Positions 27,742 to 34,682 of a stretch of DNA of 64,000 nucleotides are shown piece by piece (position 1 is the first letter of the stretch; every line of letters begins with the position of its first letter). The notes under the pieces were generated by a model. It did no database searches, was not told the origin of the DNA, and worked only from the letters and a program-made list of their open reading frames with translations. This stretch comes from DATBFG01 sp036558645 (GTDB taxonomy: Bacteria; Acidobacteriota; Terriglobia; Terriglobales; Acidobacteriaceae): contig DATBFG010000030.1 in NCBI GenBank assembly GCA_036558645.1, positions 17,798 to 81,797 on the forward strand, in the 5' to 3' direction. The translations under genes and the position numbers were made by a program.

Positions 27742-28731
27742 ATGCGGCCATGGCGAACCATCTTACGTTTTCTTGCAGCGCTTCAACTGCTGCCTGCTTT
27801 GGAGAGTGGCGAAGAAACCACTCTTGTGGGGGGCCAAGCGGTGCTTGAGGGCGTTATGATGCGGTCGCCGCATGCCTGGGCAATCGCCTGCCGCAAGCCA
27901 TCCGGAGAAGTTACTACTCATTGCGAGCCGCTCGAACGGCTGTCCGAGAAACACAAATGGATGGGATGGCCCGTGCTTCGCGGAGTGATGACACTCGGGC
28001 ACGCCATGACGTTGGGCTTCCGCGCGCTGAAATTTTCCGCCAATGCCGCACTCGATGAGATGCCGCCCACGAGCAGTGGAAAGAAGCTCGAGGTGAGCGG
28101 CTGGATGGCTGCCGTCAACATCATTTTCTCGGTTGGCTTTTTCATCTTCATGTACAAGTTCCTTCCGCTGGTCGCGGCGACGGAACTGAAGCGTGTCAAT
28201 CCAGTATTCGGCGAGCAGGTTATTTTCAACCTGGTGGATGGCGCGATCCGGATTCTCCTGTTCCTGCTTTTCATATGGGGAATCTCCCTTTGGAAAGACA
28301 TCCGCCGCGTCTACGAATATCACGGAGCCGAGCACAAGACGGTTTTCGCGTTTGAGAGTGAAGACAGTCTCGATACGCCATCCGTACAAAAGTACTCGAC
28401 GTTTCATCCCCGATGCGGCACCAGCTTCCTGATGACCGTCATGATCATCTCGATTCTGGTCTACGTCGTGGTGCCCGCGTCGACGTTCTGGGGCAAGTTC
28501 GCAGCGCGGATCATTCTGCTGCCAGTGATTACCGGAATCTCCTACGAGATCATCCGCTTCGCAGCCAAGCACCGCGGCTCCCTTTTTGCCCTCATGACCA
28601 CACCGGGCCTTTGGTTGCAGAGAATCACCACGCAGCCTCCGGCGGACGATCAGGCAGAGTGCGCTATCGTTGCCCTCAATCAGGCCATGGCGCTTGAGAA
28701 AGAACGCGGTGGCGAACTGGTTATCGCCTAG
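27742..28731 (+). CDS. DUF1385 family membrane protein
   Basis: A 329-residue membrane protein. The DUF1385 opening TLVGGQAVLEGVMMRSPHAWAI is clear at about residues 27-48 (quoted in part: GGQAVLEGVMMRSP). Two to four helices lie in the middle (FIFMYKFLPLV, ILLFLLFIWGISLW) and the signature YEYHGAEHKTVFAFE follows. FHPRCGTSFL and a C-terminal helical region complete it. The family is often found just upstream of prfA, as here; its function is unknown. The ATG at 27742 is a choice: the frame is open from 27658, but homology starts only after 27742. No ribosome site is visible for either. Confidence 0.85.
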   Translation: MRPWRTILRFLAALQLLPALESGEETTLVGGQAVLEGVMMRSPHAWAIACRKPSGEVTTHCEPLERLSEKHKWMGWPVLRGVMTLGHAMTLGFRALKFSANAALDEMPPTSSGKKLEVSGWMAAVNIIFSVGFFIFMYKFLPLVAATELKRVNPVFGEQVIFNLVDGAIRILLFLLFIWGISLWKDIRRVYEYHGAEHKTVFAFESEDSLDTPSVQKYSTFHPRCGTSFLMTVMIISILVYVVVPASTFWGKFAARIILLPVITGISYEIIRFAAKHRGSLFALMTTPGLWLQRITTQPPADDQAECAIVALNQAMALEKERGGELVIA

Positions 28732-28814
28732 GGGAGCTATCCCCTCTAACACTTCTTCTTGCTTTGTTCCCGAACTAAAATTAGTTAGTACCCCGCCAGT
28801 GAAAGGCGGCTTTT

Positions 28815-28842
28815 GCCAACGACCGAGACTAAGACTAACAAC
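28815..28842 (+). repeat. Heptamer-like repeat forming the prfA leader
   Basis: The bases just before the prfA ATG read GCCAACGACC then GAGACTAAGACTAACAAC, with GACTAA twice in succession. This matches the GGCCAAC/GACTAAC repeat at 57347. No purine-rich Shine-Dalgarno sequence lies at normal distance, so the repeat makes up the whole translation-start region. Confidence 0.5.
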
Positions 28843-29922
28843 ATGTTTGAAAAACTGAATCAAATTGAAGCGCGCTACGAGGAACTGACGCAGCAACTGG
28901 CGTCGCCGGAGATCACTTCCGACTCGGCGAGATATCAGAAGACCGCCAAGGCGCATAGCGAGATCGCACCGATCGCCGAGAAGTATCGCGAGTACAAGGA
29001 TCTCAAGCGTGGCATTGAAGACAGCAGGATTCTGATCGCTGACGAAAAGGACCCCGAGATGCGCGCCTACGCGCAGGAAGAACTCACTTCGCTGGAAGCA
29101 CGTCTTGCTCACACCGAAGAAGAACTTAAGATTCTTCTGGTGCCCAAAGATCCCAACGACGAGAAAGACGTCATCCTTGAGATCAGAGCCGGAACTGGAG
29201 GCGATGAAGCGACCCTCTTCGCGGCGGAAATGTTCCGCCTGTACTCGCGCTACGCCGAATTGCAGGGGTGGAAGGTCGAGGTGCTTTCGACTTCAGAATC
29301 TTCGGTCGGCGGTCTCAAAGAAGTGATCGCCATGATCTCCGGCGACAAAGTCTACTCACGTCTGAAGTACGAAAGCGGCGTGCATCGAGTGCAGCGCGTG
29401 CCCGCTACCGAACAGCAGGGCCGCGTCCACACCTCTGCCGTAACCGTGGCTGTGCTGCCCGAAGCAGAAGAAGTCGACATCAAGATCGAAGCCAAAGACC
29501 TGCGCATCGACACATTTTGCTCATCTGGCCCGGGCGGGCAGTCGGTCAATACGACCTATTCCGCGGTACGCATCACGCATATCCCCACTGGCACAGTCGT
29601 AAGCTGCCAGGACGAAAAATCGCAGATCAAGAATCGTGAAAAGGGAATGCGTGTTCTGCGATCTCGTCTTTATGAAATGGAGATGCAGAAACAACAGGAG
29701 GCTCTCGCGAAGGAGCGCAAGACTATGGTCGGGAGCGGAGACCGCAGCGAAAAAATTCGCACCTACAACTTCCCGCAAAACCGCGTTACCGATCACCGTA
29801 TTGGCTTCAGCGTGCACCAATTGCAAGAGTTCATGGACGGCAAAATTCAGCCGCTGATCGAAGCCCTGATGACACACTTCCAGGCGGAAAAACTTAAGCA
29901 GGAAACACCGGCCGCAGTCTAG
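28843..29922 (+). CDS. prfA: Peptide chain release factor 1
   Basis: A 359-residue class I release factor that reads UAA and UAG. The stop-codon-reading tripeptide is P-A-T in VQRVPATEQQGRVHTSA. The peptidyl-transferase motif is GGQ in SSGPGGQSVNTTYSAVR. The length is normal for RF1. The ATG at 28843 (MFEKLNQIEARYEEL) matches the family start. Downstream, prmC encodes the methyltransferase that modifies the Gln of this GGQ, a common arrangement. Confidence 0.97.
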   Translation: MFEKLNQIEARYEELTQQLASPEITSDSARYQKTAKAHSEIAPIAEKYREYKDLKRGIEDSRILIADEKDPEMRAYAQEELTSLEARLAHTEEELKILLVPKDPNDEKDVILEIRAGTGGDEATLFAAEMFRLYSRYAELQGWKVEVLSTSESSVGGLKEVIAMISGDKVYSRLKYESGVHRVQRVPATEQQGRVHTSAVTVAVLPEAEEVDIKIEAKDLRIDTFCSSGPGGQSVNTTYSAVRITHIPTGTVVSCQDEKSQIKNREKGMRVLRSRLYEMEMQKQQEALAKERKTMVGSGDRSEKIRTYNFPQNRVTDHRIGFSVHQLQEFMDGKIQPLIEALMTHFQAEKLKQETPAAV

Positions 29923-29931
29923 TCGTTGCCA

Positions 29932-30034
29932 GGATTTGGACTAACAATTTCAGAATTTACGAATTGAAGGATTGACGAATTTTGGAGAAAAGTTCGACAA
30001 TTTGGAAAATCCGAACATTTGACAATTTTCGATC
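29932..30034. repeat. Period-8 degenerate tandem repeat between prfA and prmC
   Basis: Five consecutive octamers at 29946-29985 read AATTTCAG, AATTTACG, AATTGAAG, GATTGACG, AATTTTGG. Two further GACAATTT units follow at 29995 and 30021. The region is much richer in A and T than its surroundings. It fills the 136-bp gap between two genes that should be co-transcribed. Confidence 0.75.
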
Positions 30035-30058
30035 CGCGTTAGCTGAGTTATCTTCGTG

Positions 30059-30919
30059 ATGAAATATGGTGTAATGCCTCTCGGAGATCTTCTCGCCTCG
30101 GCCATCGCCGACTTGACTGCAGCTAAAGTCGGTTCACCTCGATTGAACGCCGAGGTACTACTGATGTTTACCCTCGACGTGGATCGCGCTTATTTGTATG
30201 CCCATCCTGAGCGCGAACTCAATGCGGATGAGAGGCAGCGCTATCATCAACTCATACTGCAACGCTCGCAAGGAGTACCCTCGCAATACATCACTGGTCA
30301 CCAGGAATTCTGGGGCATGGATCTAATCGTTGGTCCGGCCGTGCTCATCCCGCGACCTGAGACCGAGCATCTGATCGAAGCACTTCTTCCGATGGCCAAG
30401 CCAATGCAAGCGCCCCGCATCGTGGACGTCGGTACAGGTTCCGGGTGCATTGCACTCGCCTTGGCCCGGGAACTACCGCGCGCCGAGATTCATGCTACCG
30501 ACATCTCTCCTGACGCATTGGAGATTGCAGAGGCAAACGCCGCGCGCCATCAACTCGATGGGCACATTCAGTTCCATGACACCGACCTGCTCACGGGACT
30601 GGAATCGAATAGCTTTGATTTCGTTATCTCGAATCCGCCTTACGTAGGCAGTTGCGAGGAGGATCAAGTCCAACTCGAGGTTCGCAAATTCGAGCCACGG
30701 AGCGCCGTATTCGCCGGCCCGACCGGCCTCGAGGTGATCGAGCGACTGGTCCCTGAAGCGCACCGCGTTCTGAAGCCCACCGGATGGTTGGCCCTAGAAG
30801 TGAGTGGCACAATTGCTGCTGGAGTCGAGAAGCTCTTGGCTGGATGGGACTCACTAGAAGTCAGGCCAGATCTTCAAGGCATCTCGCGCGTAGTACTCGC
30901 ACGCCGGCCTGCTCATTGA
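30059..30919 (+). CDS. prmC: Release factor glutamine N5-methyltransferase
   Basis: A 286-residue HemK/PrmC enzyme. The N-terminal helical domain contains RLNAEVLLMFTL. The SAM site is IVDVGTGSGCIALALA. The catalytic and substrate-binding motif is NPPY in FVISNPPYVG. It methylates the GGQ glutamine of RF1/RF2. The ATG at 30059 is preferred to the GTG directly before it. It ends the DUF1385 - prfA - prmC group. Confidence 0.95.
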   Translation: MKYGVMPLGDLLASAIADLTAAKVGSPRLNAEVLLMFTLDVDRAYLYAHPERELNADERQRYHQLILQRSQGVPSQYITGHQEFWGMDLIVGPAVLIPRPETEHLIEALLPMAKPMQAPRIVDVGTGSGCIALALARELPRAEIHATDISPDALEIAEANAARHQLDGHIQFHDTDLLTGLESNSFDFVISNPPYVGSCEEDQVQLEVRKFEPRSAVFAGPTGLEVIERLVPEAHRVLKPTGWLALEVSGTIAAGVEKLLAGWDSLEVRPDLQGISRVVLARRPAH

Positions 30920-30933
30920 GCGCACAATAAAGA

Positions 30934-30956
30934 GGGCTGCCCTTTTCGGACAGCCC
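30934..30956 (-). terminator. Terminator of the first EXORDIUM-like gene
   Basis: Stem GGGCTG / CAGCCC with two more inner pairs across one mismatch and a short loop. Read on the minus strand it is followed by TCTTTATTG, a T-rich tract. It lies between prmC (plus) and the convergent secreted-protein gene and may serve both. Confidence 0.65.
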
Positions 30957-30980
30957 GGTATCACCTAACCAGCCAAGTGG

Positions 30981-31919
30981 TTAATTATTGTGGAATGGAC
31001 CGCCGAGGAAGTTGTCGCAACCCCCGCCGCGTGCATTCTCCCAGTTCATTTGGATGAGATAGTTGACGCCGTTCATGGTTTCGTTATAGCCGCCGTTTCC
31101 GATCGTCCCTCCCAAGAGCGTGCCGAACTTCCAGGCGCACTTATCGGCATTTTCCTGCCCGACGTTGTCCCACCAGGCATTGAGGTCCGGATCAGAGATA
31201 GCCTCTTCGAGTTCATGAGCCGCGATGTTGATCATGCCATCGGCGCCGCTGTCATTGTTCGGGCTCTTGGTCTGCGGTTCGCAGGAGCTTGCGCAACGAT
31301 CGGGGTTGCCCACAAACGAATACTTGATGTCACTGCCGCTGATCGTACCGTGCGTATGCCATCCGCAATACACACTGCAGAAACCTGAAGTCGCGTTGAC
31401 ATCAGACGTCGTTAATACGAAGTAGACACCGTTCGTGTCCTTCGGCAGCTTGCCGAGGCTGATGACCTTGCTCACGATCTGCTGAATGGCCGCATCCGAA
31501 AGGTTCTTACCCATGGGATAGTTGGTTGCTTTTGCGGAACCAGCGACATTGACCAACCCAGTGACGTCATTGCTGTTATCACCGTAAGTGCTGTTGATCA
31601 TCTCGTAGCCCGAGCCACTCACATTTTTGAAGAAGTTGGTAACCAGATTGACGGTGGTGAGACTGTCCGACGGTGCCGGGCCGCTTATCCAGTTGCCGTA
31701 CCAGATCAGATAAACATTCGGCGTTCCCGACATGATGGGGCCGCCGTGATAGTTGATGCCATTGCCCTGATGCACGGAAAAGCGCTCAACCTGCGGTTCT
31801 CCCGGAACCCCATAGCCCTTACCGCTCGGGACGAGGCCACCGGAATGGCGAACTGTCTGGGCGCTTGCGAGCGCGGCGTATAGGCACAAGAGCGAAACGA
31901 TCAGTATTACTTTGCGCAT
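30981..31919 (-). CDS. Secreted EXORDIUM/Phosphate-induced-protein-1-like protein (copy 1)
   Basis: A 312-residue exported protein with a signal peptide (residues 1-20, ending ALASA). The phrase NYHGGPIMSGTPNVYLIWYG is the Phi-1/EXORDIUM core. YFVLTTSDVNATSGFCSVYCGWH follows (quoted across two parts: VLTTSDVN and GFCSVYCGWH) and then AAHELEEAISDPDLNAWW. The HELEE motif and many conserved Cys are shared with copy 2. EXORDIUM proteins in plants are extracellular growth-related proteins of unknown chemistry; bacterial members are not understood. AGGAGGAC is the ribosome site. Enzymatic activity is not claimed. Confidence 0.82.
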   Translation of the reverse strand: MRKVILIVSLLCLYAALASAQTVRHSGGLVPSGKGYGVPGEPQVERFSVHQGNGINYHGGPIMSGTPNVYLIWYGNWISGPAPSDSLTTVNLVTNFFKNVSGSGYEMINSTYGDNSNDVTGLVNVAGSAKATNYPMGKNLSDAAIQQIVSKVISLGKLPKDTNGVYFVLTTSDVNATSGFCSVYCGWHTHGTISGSDIKYSFVGNPDRCASSCEPQTKSPNNDSGADGMINIAAHELEEAISDPDLNAWWDNVGQENADKCAWKFGTLLGGTIGNGGYNETMNGVNYLIQMNWENARGGGCDNFLGGPFHNN

Positions 31920-31994
31920 CTGTCCTCCTGGGAAAGGTTTTTGTCTGAGTTGTCTTGCAATTGGCCTTGCAAGCAGCAGAGTTTGAGGCCCGAT

Positions 31995-32024
31995 ATCCTA
32001 GATGGTATGAACCGGCAAGGTCAA
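31995..32024 (-). promoter_or_regulatory. Promoter of EXORDIUM-like copy 1
   Basis: On the minus strand TTGACC (32019-32024) and TAGGAT (31995-32000) are 18 bp apart, about 76 bp before the start codon. A similarly placed promoter precedes copy 2. Confidence 0.6.
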
Positions 32025-32107
32025 TGTGGCCTTTGCTCCAGGGTCCAAAATCTCTATGCCACGAAAGACCTTAGGCAAGAGAAAGAACCTCGGAATGTAT
32101 ACCGGTA

Positions 32108-33058
32108 TTAATTGTCATGGAACGGCCCACCGAGGAAGTTGTCGCAGCCGCCACCGCGGGCGTTCTCCCAGTTCATCTGAATGAGATAGTTCACTCCATT
32201 CATGGTTTCGTTAAAACCACCGTTACCAATGCTCCCGCCGAGCAGTTCGCCGAACTTCCATGCGCATTGGTCGGCGTTTTCCTGGCCAGTGTGGCTGTTC
32301 CACCAGGCATTCAGGTCTGGGTCGGAAACCGCTTCCTCCAATTCATGTGCGGCGATGTTGATCATCCCATCTGCCCCACTGTCATTATTCGGACTCTTGG
32401 TTTGCGCCTCGCAGGCGGAAGAGCAGCGGTCCGTGTTGCCCACGAATGCATACTTGATGTCACTTCCTCCGATCATCGCGTGGTTATGCCAGCCGCAATA
32501 AACGCTACAGAATCCCGAGGTTTCATTTACATCCGAGGTCGTCAACACGAAGTAAATGCCATTTACATCCTTCGGCAACATCCTGGTACTAATCACCTTG
32601 GTTACGATTTGGAGGATTGAACCATCGCTCAGGCTCTTTCCCAAAGGATAGGTCGCTGCCTTCGCGGCGCCGGCGACGTTCACCAGGCCGGTGACGTCGT
32701 TGTTGTTATCGCCATAAGTGCTGTTAATCAACAAGTAGTTCGACCCGCTGACATTCTTGAAGAAGTTCGTTACCAGGTTCACAGTCTTTGCACTGTCAGA
32801 TGGCGCCGGACCACTTTGCCAATTTCCGTACCAGATCAGGTAAACATTTGGAGTGTTCGGCATGATGGCGCCGCCGTGATAATCGATCCCGTTGCCTTGA
32901 TGCACCGTGAAGGGGTCTGCATGGACAGGTAGGGCGGGGCCCGGAACACCAAAACCCTTACCGCTTGGAACAATTGAGTTAGAGCTTCGAACAGCCTGGG
33001 AATGGGCGTAGGTCAGCCCGGCCGAGAGAAGAAGCGTCAGCAAAAGCCTCTTTCGCAT
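32108..33058 (-). CDS. Secreted EXORDIUM/Phosphate-induced-protein-1-like protein (copy 2)
   Basis: A 316-residue paralogue of the protein encoded just downstream, with long identical stretches such as TPNVYLIWYGNW and MNWENARGGGCDNFLGGPFH. A signal peptide of about 20 residues precedes the mature part. It shares YHGGAIMPNTPNVYLIWYG, the Cys-rich VLTTSDVNETSGFCS and AAHELEEAVSDPDLNAWW. Differences cluster in the N-terminal 45 residues and at scattered surface-like positions. The two genes arose by tandem duplication, with the ribosome site (CAGGAGGACGG on the minus strand) also kept. It has its own promoter at 33129. Confidence 0.82.
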   Translation of the reverse strand: MRKRLLLTLLLSAGLTYAHSQAVRSSNSIVPSGKGFGVPGPALPVHADPFTVHQGNGIDYHGGAIMPNTPNVYLIWYGNWQSGPAPSDSAKTVNLVTNFFKNVSGSNYLLINSTYGDNNNDVTGLVNVAGAAKAATYPLGKSLSDGSILQIVTKVISTRMLPKDVNGIYFVLTTSDVNETSGFCSVYCGWHNHAMIGGSDIKYAFVGNTDRCSSACEAQTKSPNNDSGADGMINIAAHELEEAVSDPDLNAWWNSHTGQENADQCAWKFGELLGGSIGNGGFNETMNGVNYLIQMNWENARGGGCDNFLGGPFHDN

Positions 33059-33128
33059 CCGTCCTCCTGGACGTTTTCAAATGATGTCTGAGCTTTTTGG
33101 CGGGGGAGGGGCTGCAGGAAGCAAAGCG

Positions 33129-33157
33129 ATACTACTTCGTCCGGGGACCTACGTCAA
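33129..33157 (-). promoter_or_regulatory. Promoter of EXORDIUM-like copy 2
   Basis: On the minus strand TTGACG (33152-33157) and TAGTAT (33129-33134) are separated by exactly 17 bp. This is one of the best sigma-70-type matches in the window and lies about 70 bp before the ATG. Confidence 0.7.
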
Positions 33158-33194
33158 TACGGTCCTTGATCCTAAAGACTTCTGCCTCTAAGGG

Positions 33195-34637
33195 TTACTG
33201 GCTGATCGGCACTGTTACAGGTTGGATTTCCTCGACGTCCACCCAGTTAGTGGGATATTTCCCCGTGTAGCAAGCCGTACAGTAGGTCGTATTCTCCCCG
33301 TCACCACATGCCTTTTTAAGGCCGTCCAGCGAGAGATATGCCAGGGAATCGGCACCGATGAACTCGCGAATTTCCTCGACTGATTTATTGGCCGCGATCA
33401 GTTCGCGCTTGGAAGGCGTATCGACACCATAAAAACAGGGCGAAATCGTGGGCGGACAGGAAATCCGCATATGGACTTCCTTGGCCCCAGCACCGCGGAT
33501 CATGCGCACGATCTTACGGCTGGTGGTCCCGCGCACGATCGAATCGTCGATAAGCACGACGCGCTTGCCTTCGAGCAAGCTGCGAACTGGGTTCAGCTTC
33601 AGTTTGACTCCAAAGTCTCGAACCGTCTGGCGAGGCTCGATGAACGTTCTGCCCACATAGTGGTTGCGGATCAGCCCGAAGCGGAAGGGAATTTCGCTTT
33701 CCGCCGAGAATCCCATCGCGGCGGTAACCCCGGAGTCGGGTACAGGTACCACGATGTCAGCCTCAACCGGCGCCTCGCGTGCGAGCTGCCTGCCTAGCTC
33801 TTCCCGGCTCTCCTGCACTGCCCGGCCGAAGACGCGGCTATCGGGCCGCGAGAAATAGACGTGCTCGAAGATGCAGCTCGATTGCGCCAGCGCCGGCGCA
33901 TAGAACCTTGAGGTGACTCGGTCGGGGCGCTCAGGACCGACAATGACTAACTCACCCGGCTTTACATCCCGTTCGAATGTTGCACCAATCAAATCGAAGG
34001 CCGAGGTCTCGGAGGCGAACACGATCGTGTCGTGCTTTTCACCCAGTCCTGCCGGAATGCGGCCCATCGCCAATGGACGGAAGCCGCGAGGATCACGGGC
34101 AGCAAAGATGCGGTCCGGGCTGATCATGACCAGGGAAAAAGCTCCTTCGACGCGGCGCAAGGCGTCCGCCATCGCCTCAGGTAAAGTCTGCTCCTTCGAC
34201 ATCGCAATCAGGTGAACAATGACTTCCGTATCGCTATTGGTCTGGAAAATGGATCCCTGCGATTCGAGCTGATGGCGGATTTCCGGCGCGTTCACAAGGT
34301 TTCCGTTATGTGCCAGGGCCACCATGCCCTTGTTGGACTGCACCATGATGGGCTGCGCATTGAGCAGCGCCGAATCACCTGCAGTCGAGTAGCGTGTGTG
34401 ACCAATCGCCAGGGTGCCACGCAGTTTCGTAAGAACGTCCTCACGGAAAATGTCGGCTACCAATCCCATGTCTTTATGCATGTGCAGAGCCATGCCATCG
34501 GACGTGACGATCCCAGCAGATTCCTGGCCGCGATGCTGCAGCGCATGCAGCCCGAGGTAGGCCAGTTTCTCCGCCTCAGGATGCGAATAGATCGCTACGA
34601 CACCGCATTCTTCGCGAAATTTATCGGGTTTTGGCAT
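33195..34637 (-). CDS. purF: Amidophosphoribosyltransferase
   Basis: A 480-residue enzyme for the first step of purine synthesis (PRPP plus glutamine to phosphoribosylamine). The nucleophile is C11 in REECGVVAIYSHPEAE, exposed after removal of a 10-residue propeptide. LHALQHRGQESAGI marks the glutaminase domain. The PRPP loop is VVLIDDSIVRGTTSRKIV near residue 360. The C-terminal CTACYTGKYP contains Cys residues as in Fe-S-containing PurF. ATG at 34637 or GTG two codons earlier could be the start; TAAGG lies in range of both. It follows purL by 45 bp. Confidence 0.96.
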   Translation of the reverse strand: MPKPDKFREECGVVAIYSHPEAEKLAYLGLHALQHRGQESAGIVTSDGMALHMHKDMGLVADIFREDVLTKLRGTLAIGHTRYSTAGDSALLNAQPIMVQSNKGMVALAHNGNLVNAPEIRHQLESQGSIFQTNSDTEVIVHLIAMSKEQTLPEAMADALRRVEGAFSLVMISPDRIFAARDPRGFRPLAMGRIPAGLGEKHDTIVFASETSAFDLIGATFERDVKPGELVIVGPERPDRVTSRFYAPALAQSSCIFEHVYFSRPDSRVFGRAVQESREELGRQLAREAPVEADIVVPVPDSGVTAAMGFSAESEIPFRFGLIRNHYVGRTFIEPRQTVRDFGVKLKLNPVRSLLEGKRVVLIDDSIVRGTTSRKIVRMIRGAGAKEVHMRISCPPTISPCFYGVDTPSKRELIAANKSVEEIREFIGADSLAYLSLDGLKKACGDGENTTYCTACYTGKYPTNWVDVEEIQPVTVPISQ

Positions 34638-34682
34638 GGGCACTTAGCCTTAGCAATCTATTGGTCGAACGACGTTAACTTC

